From contig NZ_JBKBQG010000001.1 of NCBI RefSeq assembly GCF_046292825.1, positions 248,001-312,000 of the forward strand: a stretch of 64,000 nt of DNA. The letters are read 5' to 3'. Source of the DNA: Salinarimonas sp046292825. GTDB lineage: Bacteria > Pseudomonadota > Alphaproteobacteria > Rhizobiales > Beijerinckiaceae. Within the stretch, counting starts at the first letter, position 1. Every line of letters begins with the position of its first letter. The translations under genes and the position numbers were made by a program. Under the pieces are notes generated by a model. That model was not told where the DNA came from, searched no databases, and worked only from the letters and a program-made list of their open reading frames with translations. Positions 8,234-16,616 of the stretch are shown here, piece by piece.

Positions 8234-11191
8234 TTATGCTCGCTGCCGCACCCCATCCGACCCGATGAAGTCACGTGAGTTCCAGCCGCTAACGAAGTGC
8301 GGGACGCGCGTGCCGTTCATCGGGCGGGAGAACAGGTAGCCCTGCCCGAGCCCGCAGTTCCGTTCCCGAAGGAAGTCCGACTGGTATCGCGTCTCGACAC
8401 CTTCGGCAACGACGCCGATCTTCAGGCTTCGCGCGAGCCGCACGATTCCTTCGGCGATCGCGCCGGCTCGTTCGTTCTCCGGAGCGATCGCCTCGATAAA
8501 GCTGCGGTCGATCTTGATCCAGTCGAGCGGAAACTGGTTGAGATGGGTGAGCGAGGCGAAGCCCGTTCCGAAGTCGTCGAGCGCGACGGCGATGCCGGCT
8601 CGCCTGAATCGGTCCATCGCCTCCGCGGCCTGCGTCGAGTTCGACCCGAGGAGGACCGATTCCGTCAGCTCGATCTCGAGGCATGACGCGGGGAGCCCCC
8701 TTTCGCTCAGCATCGAGATGACCGTCTCCGCATGCCGCGGGTTCGCGAACTCCGCATTCGACACGTTGATGGCGACGCTGCCGAACGGGAGGCCATCGCG
8801 CTGCCAGGAGACCATGTCGGCAAGGACGCGCTGGAGCATCCGCTGGCCGAGCGCGACCGAAATCTCGGCATTCTCGAAAGCGGGGGCGAGCTCGCCCGGC
8901 GCTCTCGTGCCCCCGCTCGGGTGCACCCAGCGAAGAAGGGCCTCGAAGCCGTATATCTGCCCCGACCAAAGGTCGATCTTGGGCTGGTAAAAGGGAAGGA
9001 TCCTGTCCTCGTCTAGGGCACGCTGCGCCTCGCGTAGGACCCGCACCCGTTCCTGCGCCGCCTTCGCGAGAGCCGGAGCGAACATCACGGCGCGATTGCG
9101 GCCCTCGCGCTTCGCCGCATAGAGAGCGAGGTCGGCCGATCGGGTCAGCTCGGCCGCGGTGCGCCCGTGGTCCGGTCCGAGCGCGATTCCGATGCTCGTC
9201 CTGCGGCCGAGGTCGCGGCCTTGATGGATCAAAGGTTCCTTCAGGGTGGCCATGACCTGGCGGGCGACGACTTGCGCTTCCCACTCGCCTCGGACCTCGG
9301 GGAGAAGGATCGCGAACTCGTCTCCACCGAGCCGCGCCGCGATTGCCGACGCCGCAAGGCCGGCGCACAAACGCTTCGCCACGTTGGCGAGAAGCCAGTC
9401 CCCGATAGGGTGTCCGAGCGTGTCGTTGACGTCCTTGAAGCTGTCGAGATCGAGGAGGAGGAGCGCGAACCTGCGCCCGGCAGATGTACCGACGGCGAGC
9501 TCCTCGAGCTTCTCCTGGAAAGCGCGACGGTTCGGCAGGCCCGTTAGAGGATCGTGTCGCGCGAGCCTGTTAAGCTCGCGCTCGGCCTTGGCGCGGGTTG
9601 TGACGTCCGCATAGGTGCGGATCGCGCCGCCTTCGGCAAGGTGCACGGTGCGTACCTCGACGACGGTCCCGTTCGGCCGCTCGCGCTCGTAGATCGGCGG
9701 CGCGCCGATAACGCTGCGCCGCTTCACGAGCCATTCGGGTGCGTTTTCCTCACCGGTGTCTACCTCGCCGGTGCGCTCCTGGTAATCGGCGAGGATTGAG
9801 AAATGCGGGCGTCGTGCGACGAGATCCTCCGGCAGCTCGAGCAGATCGACGAAGCGCTTGTTGTAGACCCGGACCATTTCCTGAGCGTCAACCATCAGGA
9901 GGCCTTGGTCCATGTTTTCCAACGTGAGCTGCAGAAGCGCCTCGTTCTCTCGCGCCTCGCGCGCGGCTTCGCGTACATCGTGGACATCAAGCGCGACGCC
10001 GATCCAGGAGATAATCGTTGCGTCGTGCAGGACGGGGGCGAGTGTCACGCTGTGCCAACGGTAGGTTCCGTCTCGCCCGCGAAAGCGGGCCTCGAGCTCC
10101 TGCGGCGCCGACGTATCGAGCGCCATCTGCCGGGTCGCGAGTGCCGCTCTCCTGTCCTCGGGGTGGAACAAGCCGAACCGATCGTCGACTGTGTCGCCCA
10201 CGCTCCCGCAATATTCCAGCATTGCGCGATTGCAGTACGTCGTCATCCCCCTCCTGTCGGCGATCCAAACCTTCTGCGGAATCGCATCTGTGAGGGTGGT
10301 ATAGTGGCTCTCGCGGTAACGCGCCGCGGCCTCGGCTGCTCGACGTGTGCTGACGTCGTTGATGGTGACCACCGCACTTCCGTCGTCCGTACGGAACGCG
10401 CGGACGGCCAGGGTGCGCCCCTCGTCGGTGGTATGCTCTAAAGTGACGTCGGACGCGCTCGCGGGAATTAGCTCGAGAAGGCGGCGAAGCTCGCTCTTTG
10501 CCGGTGCCGTTTGCAGGGGAGAAAGCAGAGGCGCCGTCGACGCCGTCTTCATCTCCTGGAGACCGAGCAGAGAGGCCGCCTCTCGGTTGACGATCTGGAG
10601 ATTTCGGTCGGGATCGAGCATGAGGAAGCCCGTTTCGACCGCATCCAAGCTCGTCCAAAAGAGATGGGCCACGAGCCGCAGGTCGAGCTCGCGCATGACG
10701 GCCCGCGCGAGCGCCAGAAGAGCGCGCTGCTGATCGTCGCTCAACCCGTCAGGGCGCGGCTCACGGTCTAGGACGCAGATGGTGCCCAGAGGGAGGCCGG
10801 CCTGCGTCTTGAGCAGAGCTCCGCCGTAGAAGCGCAGCCCCGCCGCTCCCAGCACCAGCGGATTGGCCGCGAAGCGCGGATCCGATCTCGTGTCGGGGAC
10901 GACGAAGAGACTCTGCTCGAGGAGTGCATGCTTGCAGATCGAGATGTCGAGGTCCGTCTCGCGGATGCCAAGCCCCACCTCGGCCTTGAACCATTGCCGC
11001 TGGCGGTCGATGAAGTTGACGACGGCGATCGGCGCCGCGCAGATCTGCGCCGCCATTCTCGCTAGATCGTCGAATGCCGGGTCCGGATCCGTGTCGAGGA
11101 TGCGATAGTGCCGAAGCGCCGCGAGGCGAGCCTCCTCGGTCCAAGTTGCGCCCCGCCCTACACACGAATTCTTGCTTGTCGAGCCGCCCAT
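8234..11191 (-). CDS. GAF-PAS-GGDEF-EAL cyclic-di-GMP enzyme
   Basis: This 985-residue soluble protein would make and/or degrade cyclic di-GMP. The order is GAF (about 30-165; EEARLAALRHYRILDTDPDP and KHALLEQSLFVVPD), three PAS domains (about 170-540), GGDEF (about 545-710; DPLTGLPNRRAFQEKL and an intact RLGGDEF) and EAL (about 720-965; intact FEALLR, ELTES, DDFGTGFASL and KIDRSF). Both catalytic signatures look complete, so bifunctionality, or regulation of the EAL half by GTP binding to GGDEF, is possible. The ATG at 11191 was chosen because AAGGAAAAG lies just before it and the GAF domain begins soon after; the frame stays open for 87 more codons of implausible sequence upstream. Confidence 0.93.
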   Translation of the reverse strand: MGGSTSKNSCVGRGATWTEEARLAALRHYRILDTDPDPAFDDLARMAAQICAAPIAVVNFIDRQRQWFKAEVGLGIRETDLDISICKHALLEQSLFVVPDTRSDPRFAANPLVLGAAGLRFYGGALLKTQAGLPLGTICVLDREPRPDGLSDDQQRALLALARAVMRELDLRLVAHLFWTSLDAVETGFLMLDPDRNLQIVNREAASLLGLQEMKTASTAPLLSPLQTAPAKSELRRLLELIPASASDVTLEHTTDEGRTLAVRAFRTDDGSAVVTINDVSTRRAAEAAARYRESHYTTLTDAIPQKVWIADRRGMTTYCNRAMLEYCGSVGDTVDDRFGLFHPEDRRAALATRQMALDTSAPQELEARFRGRDGTYRWHSVTLAPVLHDATIISWIGVALDVHDVREAAREARENEALLQLTLENMDQGLLMVDAQEMVRVYNKRFVDLLELPEDLVARRPHFSILADYQERTGEVDTGEENAPEWLVKRRSVIGAPPIYERERPNGTVVEVRTVHLAEGGAIRTYADVTTRAKAERELNRLARHDPLTGLPNRRAFQEKLEELAVGTSAGRRFALLLLDLDSFKDVNDTLGHPIGDWLLANVAKRLCAGLAASAIAARLGGDEFAILLPEVRGEWEAQVVARQVMATLKEPLIHQGRDLGRRTSIGIALGPDHGRTAAELTRSADLALYAAKREGRNRAVMFAPALAKAAQERVRVLREAQRALDEDRILPFYQPKIDLWSGQIYGFEALLRWVHPSGGTRAPGELAPAFENAEISVALGQRMLQRVLADMVSWQRDGLPFGSVAINVSNAEFANPRHAETVISMLSERGLPASCLEIELTESVLLGSNSTQAAEAMDRFRRAGIAVALDDFGTGFASLTHLNQFPLDWIKIDRSFIEAIAPENERAGAIAEGIVRLARSLKIGVVAEGVETRYQSDFLRERNCGLGQGYLFSRPMNGTRVPHFVSGWNSRDFIGSDGVRQRA

Positions 11192-11276
11192 CGCTCTTTT
11201 CCTTGGAACGAGAGGTATATTCCTATTGATTGCGCCTCGCTTAGTATCGACCGTCGTTCGAATACCTGAAGATCTC

Positions 11277-11510
11277 GTGAACGGCTCTGGCCGAAAGCGG
11301 CGCCGGGCCTCGCTTTTCGCCCTGCTCGCCGTTCTGTTCCACGCCATTTTGGCCGTACAACTCGTGCTGGCAGTGATGGCGCGCACGCCGCTGCCGGGCC
11401 GGACGATCTTTGTGCTCAACCTCGCCTTCGCCCTGCCGCTCCTTTCCCTCACCGCGTTCTTGTTGTGGCGCGCCGTTCCCGTTGGCGATCTCCTGGCGAT
11501 CCAGATGTGA
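11277..11510 (+). CDS. Possible small two-helix membrane protein (77 aa)
   Basis: From a GTG at 11277 the frame gives a basic start (GSGRKRRRAS), one hydrophobic helix (LFALLAVLFHAILAVQLVLA), a short polar turn, and a second helix (FVLNLAFALPLLSLTAFLLW). The pattern is a credible inner-membrane hairpin. The family was not recognised and the ribosome site is weak. It diverges from the GGDEF-EAL gene. The stop overlaps the ATG of a further tiny frame (TGATG), an arrangement common in this genome. Confidence 0.38.
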   Translation: MNGSGRKRRRASLFALLAVLFHAILAVQLVLAVMARTPLPGRTIFVLNLAFALPLLSLTAFLLWRAVPVGDLLAIQM

Positions 11511-11617
11511 TGAACGCGACGGTGCTCGGCATCTGGATGTGCCCGGACACCCTCTACGCTTGGCTCGCCTTCGAGGGACTGTTCCTGCCCTTCGATCTCG
11601 GCTCAATGCGCCGATAG
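11510..11617 (+). CDS. Possible micro-ORF coupled to the preceding frame (35 aa)
   Basis: The ATG overlaps the stop of the preceding small membrane frame in TGATG. The product begins MNATVLGIWMCPDTLYAWLA and ends GSMRR, with one short hydrophobic segment. No family is recognised. It is reported only because of the coupling geometry; it may be chance or the remains of a longer gene. Confidence 0.18.
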   Translation: MNATVLGIWMCPDTLYAWLAFEGLFLPFDLGSMRR

Positions 11618-11852
11618 GGTTCGGACCCGCCGCGCTCGTCATACCGTTCTGGCGCGGACTTGAGGTGGGCGAACGTTTCGAGGCGATGGGCAGACGGCGT
11701 GCGCGAGCGCAGGACCGCTCGACGCGGCTTCCGCGCCGCGGCTGTTGAAAGGCGGCGCCGAACAACCCAAGCTGCTAAAAGGAGTTCAGCTTGTTGTCGG
11801 CTTTGAGCGGATTGCGGTCTTCTGGGTTAGCCGGTGCGGTCGCGACGCGCCC

Positions 11853-12047
11853 TTACGTCGCATACGTGTGTGCAGCGCGGCGCTCGTATCGGCTATGAAC
11901 GCTGGCAGACACCGCGCCGCAGAGAGGGCAATGCGCTTCCCTCGAGGGGCTTCGCGCCCGGACGGCGACCGCCGCGTCCGCAACGGCGACCTCCTCGACG
12001 ACAAGTCCCGCGAGCGATGCTGCTCGTCCGAATCGAATCCGCCGCAT
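11853..12047 (-). pseudogene. ISL3-family transposase, N-terminal remnant
   Basis: From ATG 12047 the frame has the typical ISL3 beginning. A hydrophobic GLVVEEVAVADAAVAVRARS strand pair is followed by a zinc-binding CPLCG and VHSRYERR, where transposases of this family continue into a DDE domain. Here a stop comes after 64 residues and the remaining ~350 residues are missing. The rest of the element was not found nearby, so this is a deletion remnant. Confidence 0.7.
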
Positions 12048-12639
12048 GGTAGCGCCTCCCCTCAAAGCGCTGCCGTTGGAATCCCAAATTGCACCGAGAT
12101 CGAGTCAGAGCGCCGATTGGACGCCGGTTGACAACGCCGTCGTCGGGTGCACGGAGTATCTGTGCGTGGAGGCGCTGCCAGGCGGGCTGATCGAACTGAC
12201 GAGCTGTTCGCACGAGGTACTGTGCATGGATCACCGGAGGGTGGGAACGTGGTCTGGCCCAACGGCGACGATCCCGAGAACGACGGCCACGCCAGTACGC
12301 TCCCGATAAACGTCGACAGCAAGGTGGTAGCCGGGCGCGACGGCGACTTCCTGATCGGCGAGGCGCTCCACCCGCATAGCGACGACGCGGCGATTCGCGT
12401 CGGGAAGGGGGATGTGGCGAGGGCGCCGTTCTGGGCGCGCGATAACCGAGTACGGCTGGGCGGAGAAGCCCGGCTTTGCGGAAGCTTGGCGCAAGGTCGC
12501 AGAGGTGATCCGTCCGGCGTGATCGGACGTCGACGGGCAATAAGCTGCTCAGCGGCACCGACTCGCGATTCTTTGGATCGAATCGCGCTTTCTCGAAAAC
12601 GACTCGCTCCCAATTTGGTGCGACAATCTGGAAAGAATG
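12048..12639. other. Relic-rich stretch without a supported gene
   Basis: Several frames are open on both strands, but none is continuously protein-like. A plus-strand piece near 12440-12520 (ITEYGWAEKPGFAEAWRKVA, ending at a TGA) and a minus-strand piece near 12130-12240 (HAQYLVRTARQFDQPAWQRL) look like short fragments of former genes. No family could be assigned. The tRNA gene follows directly. Confidence 0.4.
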
Positions 12640-12715
12640 TGGTGGGCCCGGCCAGATTCGAACTGGCAACCAGACCGTTATGAGCGGCCGGCTCTAACCG
12701 TTGAGCTACGGGCCC
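12640..12715 (-). tRNA. tRNA-Ile (CAT anticodon, lysidine type)
   Basis: Read on the minus strand, all four arms fold. The acceptor GGGCCCG pairs with CGGGCCC, the D stem is GCTC/GAGC, the anticodon stem is GGCCG/CGGTC (one G-T pair) around loop CTCATAA, and the T arm is GCCAG-TTCGAAT-CTGGC. A discriminator A and an encoded CCA complete 76 bases. The CAT anticodon within CTCATAA and the overall sequence resemble the AUA-reading tRNA-Ile2, whose C34 is converted to lysidine, rather than initiator or elongator tRNA-Met. This identity is inferred from resemblance. Confidence 0.88.
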
Positions 12716-12764
12716 CCGTGTGCTCGTCAGGGTTTCGTCTACACGAGGAAGCCTCGTTCGTCAT
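12685..12764. repeat. 80-bp direct repeat, copy 1 (5' half of tRNA plus upstream DNA)
   Basis: This stretch recurs at 14498-14577 in the same orientation with 77 of 80 positions identical. It covers the tRNA from its 5' end to about nucleotide 31, plus about 50 bases upstream of the tRNA. Weaker similarity continues about 15 bases further. Confidence 0.9.
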
Positions 12765-12969
12765 GCAAAAATTGTCGTTCACTCCCGACGGAACGGACCC
12801 AATACGAAACCATTGGAAAACGCATGTTCGCGGTTGGCAGGTCAAACTGCCTTTCGCTTCGGGCGATCCGCTGTGCCCCCTCCCCCATCACTCATCCAGC
12901 CGAAAGCATTGCAGAGCCTCGGCTGATCCGTGCCCGAACACGGACTACCCGCAGCTGGAGTTTCGAGGG

Positions 12970-13937
12970 TCACGCCGACGGCCGGCCGGATCGGCCGTCG
13001 GGGTTCATGAGGGTGATCGGACACTTGTACCCGATCGCGCCGCGTGGGCGCTCCTCGTTGTAACATCTGCGCCAAGCGTCCAACTTCTCTCGCGCGTCCG
13101 CAAGCCCGGTGAACCAGCGGGCGTTCAGGCACTCCGCCCAAAAGCTTCTTTTGAAGGCCTCGGTGAAGTCGTTGTCCGTCGGTTTGCCGGGCTGCGAGTA
13201 GTCGAGCACGACGCCACCCCAATAGGCCCACGGGTCCTGATCGCGAGAGACGAACTCGGCGCAGACACGCTCTCGCGTCGCCACGATGTCCTCCTCTCGG
13301 TAGCTGTGCCGAGGTTCGACCACCGGCGTATAGCGCGAGAAGAGATCCACGACGGTGAGGATGCGGATGGCATTGCCGGTCGCGACTGGTCGTGGACGAA
13401 GTTGAGGGCCCAGCGCGTGTTCGGCGCCGCCGCCATCAGGATCGGCGCGCGTGTGCCGACAGCCCGCTTACGACCGCGTCGGCGCTGGACGGCGAGCCCG
13501 AGCTCTCGGTAGACGCGCTGCGTGCACTTGCGGTTGGCCACTACGCCCTCGCGCCGGAGCAGGATGTGGAGCCCGTCGATAGCATCCTCGGAGAAAAACC
13601 CTCACGCCCGCCGCCGAACTGCAAACGGTCGCTCGCCTCGTATCGGACTTAAGGGATGAGCGAGCGGCGGGCGTGCCGAGTCCGAAGCGTCGATCGCTCG
13701 ACGATTTGCTACCGGACGAGCCTTGACGACGGCGCGCTGCGCCAGCATGCGGGCTCGCGGGGGAGCGTCGAGGCTTCGGCTGCCTCGGACACGCCCAGGC
13801 CCCCGAACTTCGTCTTCCACGCGTGAAAGGTGGCGCCGCTGACCCCATGGCGACGGCACCAGTCCGCCTTCTTCGCCCCCCTTCTGCTCGCGAAAGATGC
13901 CAATAATTTGCTCTTCTGAAAATCGTGACTGCTTCAT
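12970..13937 (-). pseudogene. IS3-family transposase OrfA/OrfB, multiply frameshifted
   Basis: OrfA starts at ATG 13937 as MKQSRFSEEQIIGIFREQ. A change in the run of Gs after REQK moves the frame, and it continues as AKKADWCRRHGVSGATFHAW KTKFGG, the usual helix-turn-helix. OrfB resumes near 13595 (GLHILLRREG, NRKCTQRVYRELGLAVQ, GRKRAVGTRAP and WALNFVHDQ), breaks again near 13350, and ends with CAEFVSRDQD, SQPGKPTDND and AWRRCYNEERP. The catalytic residues are split among frames and some are lost, so it is inactive. It belongs to the same subgroup as the remnant at 1685-2017. Confidence 0.85.
13603..13675. repeat. Long-armed inverted repeat inside the IS3 copy
   Basis: CACGCCCGCCGC at 13603-13614 is complementary to GCGGCGGGCGTG at 13664-13675. 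An inner GCTCGC/GCGAGC pair lengthens the stem around a loop of roughly 40 bases. On the minus strand the structure is followed by AGGGTTTTTC, so it could act as a terminator. It lies between the orfA and orfB pieces where normal IS3 coding sequence is missing, so it may have entered by insertion. Confidence 0.5.
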
Positions 13938-14095
13938 TGTCCGACTTTGCGTGTTGCCGGAGCGCGCGCGATGAAACATCCCGGCCAGTACGAAATGGGT
14001 GTGTTTGCATGCTGATAGCCCGCCGCCGACGGATCCGATTGACCCGCTCGCATTTGAATTGCATGATGCCAATGATACAATAATAAGGAGGGCGT

Positions 14096-14269
14096 ATGAC
14101 AACGGACGAAGAGAAATATGTCACGCTAATAGCTCGCGCCGTCCGCGCGGGCTCGATCGCAAAAGCGCTGCCGCTGTACCGAGAGGCCGAGGCGATTGCG
14201 CGCCGGATCAGGCGGCGGCGCGCCGCATGTGGCTCGGCATCGCCGACAAACGGGCAGTCGCCCTCGTGA
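14096..14269 (+). CDS. Small hypothetical protein (57 aa), probably C-terminally damaged
   Basis: A good ribosome site (AAGGAGGGCGT) directly precedes the ATG. The product is helical and basic: MTTDEEKYVTLIARAVRAGS, then IAKALPLYREAEAIARRIRR. The last dozen residues (SASPTNGQSPS) look out of frame, because another frame carries on with AVALVTVGGLIYGAALGDVM before ending near 14373. The parent gene may therefore have been longer and frameshifted. No family is recognised. Confidence 0.4.
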   Translation: MTTDEEKYVTLIARAVRAGSIAKALPLYREAEAIARRIRRRRAACGSASPTNGQSPS

Positions 14270-14497
14270 CCGTCGGCGGCCTGATCTACGGGGCGGCACT
14301 CGGCGACGTCATGCTGCGCGGGCGCCGACTGCCGGCAACAACGCAATGGTCGCGCTGCTCACGTTCGGTCTGATCCCGAGTTTGTAGTGGGACGGATAGT
14401 GGAGCCGCGCTTCTGGCCCCGACGCCCCCGACAATTGCGGGAGCGGCTGAACGCCCTGCGAGGCGAGAAATCTGGCCGGTCCGCGGCGGGCTTTCAT
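14270..14497. other. No supported gene
   Basis: Short open frames only. A minus-strand frame from the ATG at 14497 abuts the tRNA remnant but has no recognisable content. Confidence 0.4.
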
Positions 14498-14577
14498 CGG
14501 CCGGCTCTAACCGTTGAGCTACGGGCCCCCGTGTGCTCGCAAGGGTTTCGTCTACACGAGGAGGCCTCGTTCGTCAT
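14498..14577. repeat. 80-bp direct repeat, copy 2, with tRNA-Ile 5'-half remnant
   Basis: This matches 12685-12764 at 77 of 80 positions. On the minus strand, bases 14528 to 14498 give the first 31 nucleotides of tRNA-Ile(CAT), and the match stops in the anticodon stem. The 3' half is absent, so this copy cannot make a tRNA. It borders the conserved chromosome that begins with the PfkB gene. Confidence 0.88.
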
Positions 14578-14633
14578 CCGAAAATCGTCGATCGTTCACG
14601 GTCGATCCGGCCGCCGCAGGGCGGTGGGCGGCT

Positions 14634-15542
14634 TCAGATCGACCGTGGATCTCCCCTCAGCCGGCCGAGGCCGCCGGGGGCCTGCACCGCGAGGCTGGCG
14701 CTCGCGATGCCGGCCTCGAGGGCGTCTTCCGGGGCGCGGGCGGCGAGCCAGGCGTCGAGGAAGCCCGCGTCGAAGGCGTCGCCGGCGCCCGTCGTGTCGA
14801 CGACCGGGACGGCCTTCGCGGGGCGGTGCAGGCGCGTGGCGCCGATCGCGAGGAAGGCGCCGTCCGCGCCCGCCTTCAGCGCGACGACGGGGAAACGTGC
14901 GGCGAGCGCGTCGAGCGCCCGCGCCGGCGCGGTCTCCCCGGTGATCGCGAGCGCCTCCTCGAGATTGGGCAGGAAGATCTCGACGCCCGCGCAGGCGTCG
15001 AGAAGGCCCGGCGCGCGGATGAGCGCGTCGTCCCAGCTCGGATCGAGGGACACGGACAGCCCCCGCGCGCGCGCCGCCCGCACGAGGTCCGGCCGCTCGG
15101 CGAGCGTCGCGTATTCGGCGATGTGCAGATGCGCGGCCTGCGGCCAGGCGAGCGCCTCGGGCAGCGATCCGGGACAGGCGGCGCCCGCCCGACGGGTGAG
15201 GAAGGCGCGCTCGCCCTGCGCGGCCATGGCGACGGTCACCTGCGGTCCGTCCGCCGCGTCGCGGTCGAGGAAGCGCAGGTCGATTCCGCTTCCGGCGAGC
15301 TCGTCCTCGAGGAGGCGCGAGAGCCGGTCGCCCCCGAGCCGCGCCACGAGCGCGGCATGCCGCCCCAGCGCCGCGAGATGGGCCGCCGCGATATAGGCCC
15401 CCCCTCCCGCGACGACGTCGAGATCGCGGGCATAGACCTCCCGTCCCAGGACGGGAAAGCCGTCGAGATGCGTGAAGACGAGGTCGCAATAGACGCGACC
15501 GAGGGCGAGAACCGCGCCGCCCGCGCGATCGGTGCCGCTCAT
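14634..15542 (-). CDS. PfkB-family carbohydrate kinase
   Basis: This 302-residue cytoplasmic ribokinase-fold enzyme would phosphorylate a sugar or sugar derivative with ATP. It has an early substrate-binding segment (DLDVVAGGGAYIAAAHLAALG, the first PfkB signature region). The C-terminal catalytic signature is DTTGAGDAFDAGFLDAWLA, where the Asp is the general base and GAGD forms the anion hole. It is the last gene of the minus-strand uptake operon and overlaps the ATPase gene by ATGA. The substrate is presumably what the ABC system imports, or a product of the lyase or deacetylase of this locus. The exact sugar cannot be read. Confidence 0.9.
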   Translation of the reverse strand: MSGTDRAGGAVLALGRVYCDLVFTHLDGFPVLGREVYARDLDVVAGGGAYIAAAHLAALGRHAALVARLGGDRLSRLLEDELAGSGIDLRFLDRDAADGPQVTVAMAAQGERAFLTRRAGAACPGSLPEALAWPQAAHLHIAEYATLAERPDLVRAARARGLSVSLDPSWDDALIRAPGLLDACAGVEIFLPNLEEALAITGETAPARALDALAARFPVVALKAGADGAFLAIGATRLHRPAKAVPVVDTTGAGDAFDAGFLDAWLAARAPEDALEAGIASASLAVQAPGGLGRLRGDPRSI

Positions 15543-16615
15543 GCGCGCTCCAGCGCGCGCTCGGTCGCGGCGTCGAAGACGTGCAGGCAGGCGCGTTCCG
15601 CGAAAGCCGTCGCGGTCGCGCCGACCGCAGGCGCGGAGCGGTTCGCGGCAAGCGCGATGACGGGGCCGCCCGCCGTGTCCATGTGGACGTGGGTCTCGGG
15701 TCCGAGCGGCTCGACGGCGGTGACGGTGCCCGTCAGCGACAGGCCGTCGCCCTGCGCCTGCGCTCCCACCACGAGATCCTGCGGACGCACCCCGACGAGT
15801 AGGCGCTCGACGCGGGTCGCGGCGCTCGGCGCGGGGACGGGGGCCGTCGCGCCCTCGACGAGGAGGCCGTCGGGGGCGTTGCGGGCGGGCAGGAGATTCA
15901 TGGCGGGCGTCCCGATGAAGCGCGCGGTGAACACGTCGGCGGGCGCGTCGTAGAGCGTGCTCGGCGTGCCGATCTGGAGGATCCGGCCCTCGCGCATGAC
16001 GACGATCCGGTCCGCCATCGTCATCGCCTCGACCTGGTCGTGGGTGACGTAGACGGTGGTCGCCCCGAGCCTCTGGTGCAGCCGCTTGATCTCGATGCGC
16101 ATCTGGTTGCGCAGCTGCGCGTCGAGATTCGAGAGCGGCTCGTCGAAGAGGAAGGCGGAGGGGTCGCGCACCATCGCGCGCCCGATCGCGACGCGCTGGC
16201 GCTGGCCGCCGGAGAGCGCCGCCGGGCGCCGCTCGAGCAGCGCCTCGAGGCCGAGGATGCGCGCGGCCTCGTCCACCCGCGCCCGCTTCTTCTCCCGCGA
16301 CAGCGGCGCGGTGTAGAGGCCGAAGGCGATGTTCTCGCGCACCGTCAGATGCGGATAGATGGCGTAGTTCTGGAACACCATCGCGATGTTGCGGCGCTTG
16401 GGCTCGTGATGGTTGACGACGACCCCGCCGATCCGGATCGTCCCGCCCGAGACGTCCTCGAGGCCCGCGATCATGCGCAGAGTCGTCGACTTGCCGCAGC
16501 CCGACGGCCCGACGAGCGCGACGAATTCCCCGTCGGCGATGGCGAGGTCGATGCCGTGGACGACGCTCGTCGACCCGAACCTCTTGACGATGCCCTCGAG
16601 CTCGATCCGCGCCAT
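15539..16615 (-). CDS. Sugar ABC transporter ATPase (UgpC/MalK type)
   Basis: This 358-residue ATPase energises the two permeases of the operon. Walker A is GPSGCGKST, the signature is LSGGQRQRVAIGRAM, Walker B is AFLFDEPLSNLD and the switch His is in YVTHDQVEAMT. A C-terminal TOBE/OB region (about 240-355) is the regulatory domain of the MalK/UgpC subfamily. It overlaps the kinase gene by four bases and is one base from the lyase-like gene, so it is translated as part of the operon. ATPases of this type can serve several sugar transporters. Confidence 0.94.
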   Translation of the reverse strand: MARIELEGIVKRFGSTSVVHGIDLAIADGEFVALVGPSGCGKSTTLRMIAGLEDVSGGTIRIGGVVVNHHEPKRRNIAMVFQNYAIYPHLTVRENIAFGLYTAPLSREKKRARVDEAARILGLEALLERRPAALSGGQRQRVAIGRAMVRDPSAFLFDEPLSNLDAQLRNQMRIEIKRLHQRLGATTVYVTHDQVEAMTMADRIVVMREGRILQIGTPSTLYDAPADVFTARFIGTPAMNLLPARNAPDGLLVEGATAPVPAPSAATRVERLLVGVRPQDLVVGAQAQGDGLSLTGTVTAVEPLGPETHVHMDTAGGPVIALAANRSAPAVGATATAFAERACLHVFDAATERALERA

Positions 16616-16616
16616 C

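Larger units (their letters stand above)
12924..14036 (-). mobile_element. Second IS3-family element, degenerate
   Basis: The element carries broken orfA and orfB on the minus strand. The right end (at about 12924 in window coordinates) has GATCCGTGCC, which matches the CACGGATCAG end of the first IS3 remnant. The left end is less certain; a partial match (GATCCGTCGG) lies near 14030. No target duplication was confirmed. It is bracketed by the duplicated tRNA segment. Confidence 0.6.

Noticed and set aside
11191..11452. The upstream extension of the GGDEF-EAL frame to 11452
   Set aside because: The extra 87 residues are basic low-complexity sequence, whereas the ATG at 11191 has a good ribosome site and directly precedes the GAF domain.
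12640..12715. tRNA-Met for the CAT anticodon
   Set aside because: The CTCATAA loop and the acceptor and T-arm sequences resemble tRNA-Ile2, which is read with lysidine, more than either tRNA-Met; a tRNA classifier would settle it.
13709..13937. Programmed frameshifting in the IS3 orfA
   Set aside because: The frame change is early in orfA rather than at the orfA/orfB overlap, and orfB is also broken, so these are inactivating mutations.
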